Of a stretch of DNA of 64,000 nt, positions 24,143-38,824 are shown one piece after another; position 1 is the first letter of the stretch; each line of letters opens with the position of its first letter. Below the pieces are notes generated by a model. It was not told where the DNA came from. It was given only the letters and a program-made list of their open reading frames with translations, and did not search any database. The DNA is taken from assembly GCA_010405405.1 (NCBI GenBank), contig MU004231.1, forward strand, positions 2,095,483-2,159,482. The letters are read 5' to 3'. The translations under genes were made by a program, and so were the position numbers. The stretch is from Microthyrium microscopicum (lineage: Eukaryota > Ascomycota > Dothideomycetes > Microthyriales > Microthyriaceae).

Positions 24143-25663
24143 ATGGCGGCGGCGAAAGAAACTCCAAAGATAGACCTTGACTCCTATATCACAAATTATG
24201 AAGGACGGCTACTCATCGAACGTCTTGCTACCATTGGAAGCTCAAACTCCCATCTGGCCCCAGAGGCTTTGCATTTGGCTGTTAAGCAGGCCAAGCAAGG
24301 CATAAATGCGGAAAGATATACAGAACTAGCCAAGCAACTGCAAAGTGTGGCCCCAAACGATCCGTTAGCAGTAATAGACACCGACTGGATTGCTATCACA
24401 AATCGCCGCACGCGAGCAGAAACCGAACGACTTGATGCGGAGCTCAAGCAATACAAAAACAACCTGATTAAGGAAAGCATTCGGGTAAGCGCTAGTATAT
24501 TGCACCTCAAACTTCAGAGCTAACACAATTACCTAGATGGGAAACGAAGATTTAGGGAACCACTACCTGGCGATGGGTGACTGCTCGTCTGCCTTCAAAT
24601 GCTACGCAAAGATGCGCGAGTCTTGCACCACCCCCAAACACATCTCTGAGATGAACCTTAAGCTCCTCTTCGTCTCCATTACACAACAAAACTGGACTGC
24701 TGCTGCAACATATCGTGTCAAGATGTCTGGACTCGGAATTTCTGCTGATGAGCGCACTGCTCGCTTCGACCCACTGATGAACGCTGCAACGGCTCTGGCA
24801 AATCTCAACAGTGGCTCCTTTCGGGATGCGGCCAATTTATTCCTCGACGTAAACCCAAATTATATCCTCCTTCCTCCACAAGCAGGCATCAAATTTCAGA
24901 AAGAGGTCATCTCACCAAACGATATTGCCATTTATGGTGGACTATGCGCTCTCGCTACCATGAATAGCGCTGAGCTTCGCACTCATGTTCTCGAGAATCA
25001 ACCATTCCGACAATTTCTAGAACTAGAGCCCCATCTACGACGAGCCATTAGCATGTTCTGTAACAGCAAGTTCACGTCATGTCTTGCCGTATTAGACTCT
25101 TATGCTGCAGACTACAAACTCGACTATTACCTCCAAAAGCATTTCAATATGCTATATCACTGCATCCGTACCAAGAGCTTGGTGCAATGGCTCTCGGCTT
25201 TCAGCGTTGTCACCTTCGAGGAGATTAGCAAAGCCTTTCCTCCTACAAAGCATATTCCAGCGAGCCTTGTGAAAAGTGGTTCTTGGACCCTAGAAGAAGA
25301 ATTGTCAGCGCTCGTCAAAACGGGTCTAAATGCTCGAATCGACTCAGTCTCTGAGGTAAGCCACTCCCCTTATAACTTTCAGCTCGTCATTGACCAGTTT
25401 AGCGACTCACCTCTCCCACTCCCGACGCCCGACTTTTGATGATCGAAAATACATTGAACATGGCCTCGACACAAGAGCGAGTTCTCAGTCTTCGACTCCA
25501 CCGAATCAGCATGGCCTACGGTGATGGTCTAGAAGTCAAGGCTCCGAAATTCCCGCAATTCCCTACTTCTTCGTTCGGAGAGCCTATCAATTCTGATGGT
25601 GGTCACTTTACCCGTGGTTCCGGTAGAAAGAAAGAAGGTGGCATGGGCAGTTTCATGGTATAG
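24143..25663 (+). CDS. csnA: COP9 signalosome complex subunit 1
   Basis: Exons 24143..24484, 24537..25355 and 25403..25663 give 473 aa. CSN1 is a core PCI subunit of the COP9 signalosome, which removes NEDD8 from cullin ubiquitin ligases; in moulds the complex links development and light response. The N-terminal helical repeats contain IDLDSYITNYEGRLLIERLA. The RPN7-like region contains MGNEDLGNHYLAMGDCSSAF and the PCI region SLVQWLSAFSVVTFEEISKAF. The C-terminus ends RGSGRKKEGGMGSFMV, typical of fungal CSN1. The final intron uses the acceptor TTTAG at 25402; nearer acceptors lead to a stop. The proteasome subunit Rpn7 is related but shorter and lacks this tail. Confidence 0.88.
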
Positions 25664-25827
25664 AAACCTGGCTGCCCCCATCAATGATGAGCTTCATGTT
25701 TTTATGTGCATAGCAATGGCGCTCAAGGGTACAGTCTATTACAAGTATTAGACGGTGATGTGATTATTGTAGTATACCAATCTATACATTTGACTGGTTC
25801 TTCTAATATGATATTCTAGTCTAACTA

Positions 25828-27881
25828 TTAAAGCTTTGCAAGCTTCTTCTCCTCATAGTCTCGATATTTTACATAATCCTTCAGACATTCCGGATTTGCA
25901 ACAGTTGCGCTAACTTTGACATCCTGTCCGGACAGAATTTTCTTCACAGCTATTTCAACCTTCTTGCCGTTGATCGTTACTGGAATTTCATCGATCGGTA
26001 GTATGTATTTGGGTACATGTCGTGGACTCAGTTTCGAGCGAATGGCCATCACGATTTGATCCAGGACTTGTGGTGTGAGCGATTGTCCTTCTCTCATCTT
26101 GACGAACAGAAAGACTACCTCGTCATAATCGAATGACCGCTTTCGTCCCACACAAAGACTGTCAGCTATCAAGTGGATAAAAGCTGGTGATTCAATGATG
26201 TTGTATATCTCCGCCGAACCGAATCGAATGCCTGATGGATTCAATGTGCCGTCGCTACAGCACATATTAGCTTTCCCGACTGGATGAGGAAACACATCGC
26301 TTACCTGCGCCCATGTATTTGCGCGCCGCCTGTTTTCGGGTTGAATTGAATCCAGTCATGCTGTGCCCATATCCTCAACTTATCAAAGCGCTCGAAATAT
26401 GCCTCCTGGTATTTTCGTCCGCCCTCGTCGTTCCAGAAATACACTGGCATGCTCGGGAATGGCGTCCGGCAGACAAGCTCTCCAGATTCACCGGAACCTT
26501 TGATTGATTCTCCCGTCTCTGGATCTGCAACGTCCACATCCATTCCCAACGCCAACATCTGCATCTCGCCAGCGTATACCGGTCCAGCTGGATCACTGGC
26601 CAGCCAGCTTGTACAGATCTCAGTGCCGCCGGCCACGCTACTAAGGTGTACTTTCGGCGAGAAGGCGCGATAGAACCAATTAAACTGGTCTGTAGTCAAA
26701 GTAGCGCCTGTCGTAGTGACCATTCGCAACGCGCTGAGGTCGTAGTCCGATGGTTTGATGCCAGACATTTCAAGTTCCAGACAATATCGCGGCGAGGTCC
26801 CGAAATAAGTGGCCTTGTGGTGCTCGAGAATGCGTAACTTCGTACTAGGATCGGGGTATAGTGGCGATCCATCATAGCAGATGAGAGCAGCTCCCACCGA
26901 TAAATGCCCATTCATGATATTCCAGAGCACCCAGGACGTCGAACTATATTGAAAGACAACATCCTTCGGCGTCAGCGAATTATGCAACACCGCAATCTTT
27001 TTCAATTGCAGAATGATCCCATGCTGGTGAACCATACACTTCGGCGGCCCACTCGTTCCCGACGAGTACAATATTAACATGGGCTCTGAAAACGGCACTC
27101 TCACAAACTCCAACGCATCATCATCCCTCGCCCTCCCCAAAAACTCCGCCAACGACCCCATCCCAAATGTCCCCTCCTTCGTTAGTGGTACAACGACTAC
27201 CAAAGGCTTCTTCTCCAGCGCCTTCACAGTATCCACAATCTTGGCCTCCATACTCCTCCGCTTGCCCTTATATGTCTGATGGCTATCCGCAAACAGCACC
27301 ACCGGCTCAACCTGCAGTAACCGACTCACACATCCCTCCGTCCCCATCTCGCTCGAAATCGAACTAAACACCGCCCCCATACTCGCGCTCGCCAAAAACA
27401 GCGCAATCGTCCAATTCGAATTACTCATCAGCGCGGCCACTCTATCTCCCCTTTTCACACCGCTCCTCAACAGCGCAGACCTGACTTGCCTGACATTCTC
27501 CACTAAATCGCCCCAGGACCAGCGTTCGCCATCGAGATCTTCACCTTCGCGGAGACCGATGAGTGCAGTGGAGCTCAAATCGCGGTTTGTGAGCACGTTT
27601 TCGGCGTAGTTGAGAGAGATGCCATCGAAGAAGGTGGGGATGTCGGCGATGCTTTGGGATGGGTTGTAGGCGGTTTTGATGGATGGTGGGAGGGCGGGGG
27701 TGAGGCCGACGTAGGACCAGAGATCGATCCAGAAGTCGTGACGGTGGGTGACGCTCCAGCGGTGGAGGTCTTGGCTGTTGCGGAGGGAGAGGTTGAATTT
27801 GCGATTGATGTGTTCGCGGTATATGGCGATGGGTGTTGAGTCTGGGTCGGTGGGTGTCCAGAGGGGTTGTGGGTTCGCCAT
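25828..27881 (-). CDS. acetoacetyl-CoA synthetase
   Basis: Exons complement(26305..27881) and complement(25828..26254), split by a 50-nt intron, give 667 aa, close to the usual 670 or so. The enzyme is a cytosolic ANL-superfamily ligase that activates acetoacetate with ATP and CoA. Visible features are the N-terminal ACAS-type segment with LNYAENVL, the phosphate-binding loop YSSGTSGPPKCMVHQHG at about 270, the TSWVLWNIMNG segment, VAGGTEICTSW, and after the intron [21 protein letters not shown]. The C-terminal PRHVPKYILPIDEIPVTINGKKVE carries the catalytic lysine region. TSWVLWN and the C-terminal pattern favour acetoacetyl-CoA over acetyl-CoA synthetase. The stop lies 164 bases from that of the convergent COP9 gene. 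Confidence 0.92.
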
Positions 27882-29801
27882 CTTGAGTGATGTTCTTCCA
27901 GAAGGCCAACTTTGCCTGGATTTCTTTAGGGCGATGTTTTACCAACTGGGCATGTCACGATCGTTGTGGCAAGGAGGGTTTTGGAGTCGTTGGTAGAATC
28001 AAGTACCTAAGAGCAGGCCATTCTCGATATACTAGTGATGTGATCCTGGAAATAATGAAAGTTCATGATAATTTCCGAGAGCTAACAATGAGATAGCTCT
28101 TTGGTTATTATTCTCCAGATGCTCAGATCGCCGGTGTCGGGAGCTTCTGAAGCTACCCCAGCTTTTGAAGGGGGCATGTGCTCCGCTCTCCTCAGGATCC
28201 CTGTCGTGGCGTTTTTAAGGGGGGCCAAAGGGGCTCCGCAGGCTCGAGACGTAGTCCAACAGCGGAACGAGCCTATGCTGACTTCAATCTTCGATCGTGA
28301 CTCTCACGCTCGCAGGCTCGCTCCGAGGGGATTTTATATCTATCCCGGATCCTTAACAAACAATGATCTTACGCATAGGCCAATAACAATCGGGGCACCC
28401 TGCGGGTTCCCACGATCAATGGCCTATAGCGCGCTTTATCCAAGAAACTCAGCATAGGCTCGTTTCGCTGTTGGACTACCTCTCTTAGCCCTAGGGGGTG
28501 AGTAAGCACGGACTTCAGTGGCGTTCCTGAGGAGAGTTCACCAGAACCCCGCTTTTGAAGACATGTCTGCATGCACCGAGTTTTGCCCCCAACGTCCGAG
28601 AAGGGGCTAGTCTTGATATAGCATGGCCATGCTAATCCGATATGCATGTCGAGATCGTCTTGATGTTATCCTCGTGGTAGTATGCATGCATCGGAGGGGG
28701 CCTGAAGACTGTCGGTGTTGTTCTACGGCAGATGCAGATGCAGCTACATCTATGTCTATCTGGTTGAAGATATATCTCGGTGCTTCCAGTACCCAATGGA
28801 CTGTAGATTTTGACTGTTTGGAAACGATAGACCCTGAGACTGGCGGATCAAAGATGTAAACAAAAAGGTTTTGGAACAACAAGTGTCAAACAGTCGTTTG
28901 GGTTGATCAGCGTGGAAGTCAAGGTCGTTGAGGTCAAAGCTTCCAATTCTAGAAGGAATGTAGTGTGCCAGTTGAGCGTTTTTGTTCTGTGAGATTCTAG
29001 ACATCAGTCATATTACAATTCAATCATCTCAATCGTGGATTTAGCGGGCAGATGAGTCCAAAACTATGGAGTCACCATCAATGAGTCCGACGATAGCACA
29101 GCTCGAAATGTACTCGAGATCTAAGACATAAAATTAGGAGTGTTTTTGCGCGAGCGAAGCACTATCAAAACCCTTCGAATTCAAACCCAGACTCTGATTT
29201 CGAACCCAAGGAATGTTTGAGGTCAACTCCGAAAGTCGAAATGTTGATGATCCGGAGATAAATGACATTTATCGGCTCCGAATTCCACATCAAGATGCTC
29301 TAGCAGCGGAAGCCGGCTCTTAGTTTTGGGCGCCACGATTTCTAAGCTTTTCAGTACAAAAGAGTGGATTTGGCTGTTGACTGAAATGCCCAATCAATCC
29401 ATGAATTGAGCAGAATCCTGTCAGAATTTAGCGATATTGGGAATGGTCGGAATTTACGCAAAGAGTTTCTCAGCGAGCCGGTGGTAGCCTGCAGGCTTGA
29501 CAGCTGCGAGGCTAAACAACAGAAGCTGGTGTATGGATGAAGCAGCAACAGGGGCGTGTGGAGTTCTGGATGTGACGGATTTTTGGAAAGACGAAAGCGG
29601 GCCAAATAATCAACTACGACATCCACGCGGCGTTTGTCTTTCTGATTGTTTTTCTTCTTAAATTCACCTTTCCCACTCGATTTCGTCTCATTTTCTCCCT
29701 GGACTTTATAGATTCTTGCGCGACCAGTTACCCAGAGGAGGACTCCTAATAAGGCTGTACATTGACTTTGTTCGCGGAACATTTCCACACCCCTTGCCAG
29801 T
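27882..29801. other. 1.9-kb intergenic region with inverted-repeat relic
   Basis: This separates two divergent genes. The middle holds the imperfect inverted repeat listed at 28160-28570. The remainder, including 28650-29350, shows no gene or repeat that I recognise. Confidence 0.45.
28160..28570. repeat. imperfect inverted repeat, probable transposon relic
   Basis: A 31-base segment at 28251-28281 recurs as its reverse complement at 28449-28479 with one mismatch, a G/A transition. Further out, CTCTCCTCAGGA in the left arm is matched inversely in the right arm near 28530. The two arms are therefore about 120 bp each around a centre of roughly 165 bp. Both arms would encode VVQQRNEPML on opposite strands, which simply follows from the duplication. 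The segment is more GC-rich than the surrounding spacer and has no open transposase gene. It is most likely a decayed or non-autonomous element. Confidence 0.55.
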
Positions 29802-31562
29802 ATGGCTTCATCGATAGACGCCCGAACGCGACAGTCTGCTCCCAATCCCGATACTTCCTACGATGACAAGGACAAACCAGTAGATAAAGACGAAAACAAC
29901 AGCTCTACGCGAAGTAGCTTTGGTGGCGCGGCCGTTGATTCAGAGAAAAATGATGTTCCCCATGCAGGTCAACCACAACCTACAGCTCTCAACGCCACCG
30001 ATATCGAACAACAGCAGCCAGTATCTCGTGTTACTAGCAGACGCGGAGCGCATGTCAACGATATAGGATCGGTTCCTAATGGTGGTTTGACAGCATGGTT
30101 ACAAGTTGCGGGCGCCTTTACTTTATTCTTTAATACCTGGTACGTGGATTTCACTAACTTAAACCCATGACATGAACCATAGTGGGAAGATCTTATTGGG
30201 AGATTGATTGCTGTTGTGCAATTAAAGATCTGATTTGTGCTTCGATCTCCATGGTGTGCCCTGTCATACAATGACTGACTGGGTATGATTATGATTGTTT
30301 CAGCCTTGCTGACATGAACTTCTAGGGGTATCATTAATACATTCGGTGTTTACGAGACCTATTATTCTCTCGACATATTGAAGACAGAAACACCATTTAA
30401 TATCGCATGGATCGGCAGTATTCAAGCATTTCTACTTCTAATTATTGGAGTGATCACGGGTCCCATCTATGTGAGTATACTTGATGTCTTTGGACATTTA
30501 TGTCCAAGCCATGCTAATATGCATTGTAGGATATGGGGTACTTCCGAGAACTACTTCTTGGGGGAAGTTTTCTTGTGGTTTTTGGACACATGATGCTTAG
30601 TCTTTGCCATACATACTGGCAAGTCATGCTTGCGCAGGCACTTTGTATCGGACTGGGCACCGGTGCTCTCTTTATTCCGTCTGTTGCGATTCTCTCGACC
30701 TATTTCACTACTAGATTAGCGCTCGCGACTGGTATCGCAGCCTCTGGAAGTTCTTTGGGTAAGGTTTCGAGCTGCAATACAACAATATGTCACTAACAGC
30801 CGCATTCCAGGCGGCGTTTTATACCCCATTATCCTTAACCAGCTGGTTCCCAAAATCGGATTCCCATGGGCAGTTCGTGTCATAGGATTCATCTGCCTTG
30901 TTACCTTGTTCGTACCAAATCTCTGCATGAAGGTTCGCGTTCTTCCCTCGGAGCGTCGAAAACTCGTCGACACAACTGCTTTCACCCACTGGGCATATAT
31001 GCTCTTCTGCGGTGGATCGTTTGTTGTTTTCTGTGGACTATACATGCCATTTTTCTTCATCCAGTCCTTCGATATCGCCAAGCACATCACGAGCGAGAAT
31101 TTTGCATTCTATTTGCTGTCGCTGCTCAATGCTACATCTGTCTTTGGTCGAATCTTCCCCAACTTTCTGGCCGTCAAGGTTGGGCCAATGAACGTCATCA
31201 TACCCTGTGTTTTCATCTCGGGCATCTTGATCTTCTGTCTTATCCCAGTAAAGTCGATGGCCGGCCTCATAGTTATCGTATTGCTATTCGGTTTCTTCTC
31301 TGGCAGCCTGGTCTCGCTACCGCCCACTATCGTGGTTCACCTGACGCCAGACAGAAGATTCATCGGCACAAGACTGGGTATGTGTTTTGCTTGGGTCGCT
31401 TTCGGAACGCTGCTTGGCAGTCCCATCGGAGGAATCATAATCGACAGCTATGGATATACGGCTGGCTGGGTTTGGGGAGGATGTTTTTCGATAGCCGGCG
31501 GCGTGTTGATATTGTTGTCAAGGGTAGCGCATGGGGGATGGAAACCAGCTACGAGAGTATGA
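29802..31562 (+). CDS. MFS transporter, monocarboxylate (MCT/Mch) type
   Basis: Exons 29802..30139, 30326..30470, 30530..30758 and 30811..31562 give 487 aa. The first 100 residues are hydrophilic and acidic, then PNGGLTAWLQVAGAFTLFFN opens the first membrane helix, as is standard for fungal monocarboxylate-porter homologues. WGIINTFGVYETYY follows, then AWIGSIQAFLLL, the glycine-rich LCIGLGTGALFIPSVAILSTY and SGSSLGGVLYPIILNQLVPKIG. The second half has six further helices, ending WVWGGCFSIAGGVLILLSRV. Members carry carboxylates or related metabolites, or have no known substrate. With no metabolic cluster around it the substrate cannot be inferred. Confidence 0.88.
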
Positions 31563-33926
31563 TTGTTTGTCGGCTTTGTTGGGCATTTTACTCTAGTTTT
31601 GCATCTTGCATGTTGGGCGTTCGTGGACTGTTGTTTGGAAGATACCTTTTCTCAGAGAGCATCAGCTCATAATTCAGATTTTGAAATTGCAGAAACTGAG
31701 CCACAATTCGGCTATATCTAGTGACTTGAGAGGGTTGAATGGTTCGATCACAATCCCCCCTGACATAGTTCATCAGGTACCAGGTCAAGTCAAAGCTCAT
31801 GATCTCCTTCAATCAGCTGTTTTCACTTTCGCTAAAGCTCTAAAGGCAGTAGTATTACTGGTGTACTAGTACTGGTAGTCTGGTACTGCATGAATCGAGG
31901 TGGCAGGTCGAAAAATGCGCCAGCTTTCTCAATGTCGTTGACAGGGAAAACAAGTCAGCGATGTGTATGATTATCAAGATGCAAATTGCGCTTGTGGAGA
32001 AATCGTGCTTTGTTTTAGAGTTCGTATCTTGAGATGCCCTGCGAAGTGTGCAGGTTCAGCAGAAGTAAGGGGGGTATTCCTATTGGATTGAATTGATTAC
32101 TGGTGTTATCTCCTTTTTATGAGCGATTTTCGGATATAAACAAATCAAGAGCGCCTGGTAATTTTTGGTTTTAGTTGATAGAAGCACAAAACAGTCGGCG
32201 TATGCTCATCTGTAATAGCGCGTCAACTTCGCAGTGGCGCAAGTAGGTATATGGTACAGGCGACTCAATTCATTACACGATGCGACGATGAAGAACATAG
32301 AGTGTTTGTTTAAATCAGCACGTTAAGTTCAGGAACTTCAGATAAATATGTGGGTCCCAGACTTCCAGAATACTGGAAACAATGCCTATCACCAGTTCTT
32401 GCTTGTTGATGGCCGATCTTTGCTCTCGTGTGGGTCTTACCGTTTCCAACACAGCGGCCCAACGTCTCCTAACTGGCGACCGTCCTTCATTTAGCGTGCT
32501 TTTTGACCGCATTATTGGGAGTTCAGCCTTAAAGTGAGGTGTTTCATCATTTATCTCCTAGAGCCATTTCCTATTTTGTATCTTCAAAATTTAGCGAATC
32601 GCAAACACACAGTTCCGGTTTCAACCAATGCTTTAATCTTAATGAGCAGGTGAGATTGTTGATGAGATTGGCAGCACGCGAGGAACACAAAGCGCCACGC
32701 TGCCTCCGCCCGCGTGAATTCATAATTGGATGGGATAGAATGCAGTCCTGCAGCAACCACTTTCTTCCGGGCTCTTCATGTAAATTTTGAAGCGAATTGA
32801 CATCAAGCAGACCAGAGTCGAGACCTCAGCCTTCAGGTGCTTATCCCATGCATGTTGAAGACCCTAGCAAGGCGACATCGTCCGACTGCTTACCTACTCC
32901 GTACTTGGCGATGACTTGGCTTCCTGGGACCAGTAAGCCTCGGATCATCGAATTCTTGATGGGAGTCGACTCTTCCATTTTGGTCAACCTGGTGGGTGGA
33001 TTCTCCGAAGGTTGGGAGCACAAAAATGCAGCAGGGCTGAGCTGTTGCCATCAGGATGACCTTCTATTCCATCAAGTAAAAATATAACCATCAAAACTTG
33101 ATTAGTCGTGACTCAGGAAAGTCTTTTTGGATGAAGTACTGCGCCGGGACGCCTGGCATCTTCCCAGCACAAAATAGGAAGCGCTTACTCAGGTTTATAC
33201 CACTCGCGGTTCAGATCATCGTCCTGGAGCTGTGGGATGTGCGTGTTGGTTTGCGACCTGCTTTTCTGGCTTGCATGATTTTCGCCTTCTCCGCCTGGCT
33301 TCCTGAACCGTGGAATGAGTTCGGTCCTTGAGATGAGAACCATTCCAACAGCCCACGCCAACATTCGGTTGCTTGAAAATTGAAAAGCAACCACCTGGTT
33401 CAATATTGGAGAGCGTGTCTTCTTATTCGCTGACTTTCAGCCATCATGGTCCAGGCCAGCAGCCTGCATCCAGCCAACAGTCCTTGAGTTTACCCTGCTG
33501 CGGCGCCACCGCCCCCAAAGAGCTTTAGCACCACGCAGGAATGGGCAAGTCAGTCGAGGTTGGGATGCTGGCCCTGCGAGCCTGCGACCTTCTCCCCTCT
33601 GTCTGACAACCAGAAGCGTTGGTCTGCGGTGTTCCCATGGTGCGGCTGAACGCCAACATGCGAGGCTTTGAACAAAACCAGGCCTCTCGCTCTGCGCGCT
33701 CAAGATTACTTCTCCCCTTCCTCTCTGCCGCGTGCTGTCATTTCTCGCTTGCCAATGTCAATCCAACCGTAGATATCTGAATTGGAGAGGAGATATCAGG
33801 CGTACAGGAATCCTGGTTCATCTTCCAATACACCCTCCATTCATTTCTGCCTCCTCCCAAGCCGCGCCCATCCGTTGTAACTCTTGCTCGCAACCTCAGC
33901 TTCGAAGTTCGAACAAAGGACTCATC
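31563..33926 (+). other. 2.4-kb intergenic region
   Basis: No gene, RNA or repeat that I can support. Some reading frames of 60-100 codons exist on both strands but carry no recognisable domain or splice structure. The last 200 bases before 33927 are pyrimidine-rich and probably form the promoter and leader of the kelch gene. Confidence 0.4.
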
Positions 33927-36140
33927 ATGGTTGGCTCTATCATCTTGTCGCTACTCGCGACGATATCATTTCTGGTCCAACCTTCGATACAACAAAAAGA
34001 TCCTTTGAAGGATTTTTGTAGAAGATTTGGGCATCAAACCGCATTGATCGACAACAAGTGATTTTGGCTCTTGGGATGGACGCTATCACAAGCTAACAGA
34101 TCGCAGGTTATTCATTGATGGAGGCCTCATAAACTGGAATCCTCTGGACCAAAACCCAATTAATTACACCAGTCAGTTTTCAAATACTCATCCCCAACGT
34201 CAAGTCTAATCCGAGATAGATACCAACTTACTCTACGCCGATATAACCGTTAACAACCAGGGCATGCCCCAAGAATATCAAAACCTAACCAAGCCAGCTC
34301 AAGTTCCTTCCGTGTCTGGTGGTACATTATGGCCAGATACAGTGAACAAGAAGTTTTATCTTTACGGAGGAGAGTTCCAAAGCTCACCAGCTAGTTTCAG
34401 CATGTGGTCGTACGATGCCTTATATAACAACTGGACTAGCGTCAACCCGGATCCTACACAAAGCAGTATACAACGAGCGAGTTTTGGCGCAAGTACCGTT
34501 GCTCAAGATCGTGGACTTGGCTATTGGTATGGCGGATGGCTCTCGAATTTGACTGTGCCTGTCTGGGGGCCTCAGCCTTTGGCACTATCAAACATGCTCA
34601 CCTACGATATGGTGAACAATGTATGGACTAACTCGAGTGGTCCGGATTCTATTGGTCGCGCAGAGGGTATAATGCTTGAAATCCCAATTTCCGATGGAGG
34701 AATGCTCGTCTACTTTGGAGGTGTACAAACACCGTCGAACAATGGCACCTGGGTTGGGCAACCCCTGGATGTGAGTTTCGCAAATGTCTGGCTACATTGC
34801 ATTTCATCATGGCTAATTATCTTTAGACGATATTTCTATACGATATCGCTGGAGGCAAATGGTACACTCAAAAGGCTACCGGCGACGTACCAGATATGCG
34901 ACGTAGATTTTGTGGTGGAGCAGTTTGGGCAGCTGATCAGTCCAGCTACAACATCTATCTCTACGGAGGTGCTTCTATGCCGCCCAATACTTCTGGATTT
35001 GACGACATTTATATTCTCTCGATACCATCCTTTACCTGGATCAAGTGGTATCCCACAGCACCCGGTGCTGCGTATCCTCATCATAGCTTGACTTGCAATG
35101 TCATTAACGGCGATCAAATGATTGTTATGGGAGGAACGTTCCCGAATGCTTCGACTTGTGATGCCCCTGGTGTCTATGGGTTCCATAACATGGATCTGGG
35201 CAAGCAGAACCCGGACAATGCCAAATGGTATCAATTTCAGAACAACAAGACTAGTTACCAAGTTCCTTCTGAGATTGTCGCTGTTGTTGGTGGAGAGTAA
35301 GTCTATTTCGAGCCCTCGACTCTAGATATTATACTGACAATTTAAAGTGGAAGCGGTAGTGCGACCAAAAAAGCACCAGATGCAGGATTTGGAAATCCCG
35401 ACTTGAGCGTTTATATGACCAGGAAAGCATCTGCTGCATCTACCAGAACTGCAACTCGTGCCATACCAAAGTCAACGGGTACCTCTAAAGGCGGAAGCTC
35501 ATCGCATACTGGAGCAATTATCGGTGGCGCTGTTGCTGGCGGTGTCATTGTGCTTGTTCTGGTTTCGCTGCTAGTATTCTGCTGCCTCAAACGACGCAAG
35601 ACGCAAGCACCTCAACAGGAATACCAGCAGAATCCGCAAAACCCACACGAGGCTTATCAACATACGGACCCATACAACCCATCTCCCCATCACGGGTATA
35701 TACCCGTCTACCAACATGGCTCACAACAAAACCCAGTCCAACTGCCTGCTAACGAGCAAACATATATGGCCGCACCAGCCGAGCTTTCAGCACACGATGA
35801 TGTGGGAGTGATGCCGAAGCCATATCAAGCCGTACATCAAGAAAAGGAGCCTGAATACTCATATAGCAGTACTTCTCCCCATCAATCACCGCCACAACAA
35901 TCGCCGCCCATGGTTACACCACAACAATATTTCCCACCACCATCAAATAGCCCAGCGCCAGCATACAATTCGCCTGGACATTCGCCTGGACAAGGGGCCT
36001 ACCCTCAACAAGCCTCACATTACACAACACCCTCACCACCAAATCAATATGGTCAACCTCACTATACTCCAAATTCAGCATCCCCTAGTGGCTTTGTGCC
36101 CAGTCCTATAGGAAACCCGCCGCAGCAGCATCACTACTAG
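33927..36140 (+). CDS. kelch-repeat single-pass membrane protein with Pro/Gln-rich tail
   Basis: Exons 33927..34057, 34107..34171, 34220..34770, 34827..35296 and 35348..36140 give 669 aa. Residues 1-22 (MVGSIILSLLATISFLVQPS) form a likely signal peptide. About 35-400 holds kelch-type blades: FIDGGLINW, FYLYGGEFQ, GYWYGGWLS, VYFGGVQT, IYLYGGASM and IVMGGTFPN, with several N-x-S/T sites. A Ser/Thr-rich stalk leads to one membrane helix at about 461-487 (GAIIGGAVAGGVIVLVLVSL) with a KRRK stop-transfer signal. The cytoplasmic tail of about 180 residues is rich in Pro, Gln, Tyr and Ser. The architecture suggests a cell-surface sensor or wall-associated protein. That role is inference; ligand unknown. 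Confidence 0.87.
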
Positions 36141-36807
36141 GAAATCACCATACTTATCGTCAGTTGCGAGCTGCGTCCAGGCATAATGGCTTGAGGAACA
36201 AAATATATTGGAATTATGCATGGAGTTGGAGGATTCTACAAACGGAAGTTATAGCGACCTTTTTTCTTTACGACATCTTCTTCTTCTGTTTCCTACAGCC
36301 CCCAATGCGGACTATCGTACACCCACCAAAGCAGGTCTGGGTCCTATTACCGTGGGTGGGAATTACCCACTAGTCGTTATTGTAATTGTTAAATACCGAA
36401 TATACCCCAATCGTTGAGCGCGTAATCTTTCTATATCATGGTACATTTCTTTGAGCTGCCTGTGTCTGCGGTCGCTATCTTTGCATCTCACCGCCTCTGA
36501 TAGTTCCTTGGCGGCGGCTGATTGTATGATATGCACAGTACCTGTATGATTTCAAGAGGCGTGATAGCTTGATAGGACCATTGGATACTTGCAGCAGGCG
36601 CAGGGAACATGGGGCAAAAAAAGCTGTGCTGTCTGTGACGTTTTGGACATTGAACGATGAGGGGGGCCTGGTGGGGGGTTTTGTCTTTGAAGCTTTCGAC
36701 CATCGCAAACTCCGTCATTTCTTCAATTCCTCAATTTTTGCCGAACTTCCTGAACTCTTCGAATCTTCTCTTCAAAAACTCCTGTACATCGATTGTGTCG
36801 CGAGATC
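36141..36807 (+). other. spacer upstream of phosphoglucomutase
   Basis: No gene seen. The last 100 bases are pyrimidine-rich (TTCTTCAATTCCTC and similar runs), typical of the leader of a highly expressed fungal gene. Confidence 0.4.
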
Positions 36808-38670
<1,863 letters not shown>

Positions 38671-38824
38671 GCAAAGATTCTAAGTGAGAAACACGTTGAC
38701 GCAAGACTGAGGCGTACAAAAAGCGGCGAATACTGTTGATATGTATCAATGTATAATGATGAAGCAATGATAGATCGATTTCTTTATCTCTTGTCTATAA
38801 GATGTGATATATCTATATTATACA

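Noticed and set aside
28101-28647. Two frames on opposite strands sharing VVQQRNEPML
   Set aside because: The shared peptide follows from the inverted DNA repeat. Neither frame has codon-level conservation or a recognisable domain, so I did not call genes.
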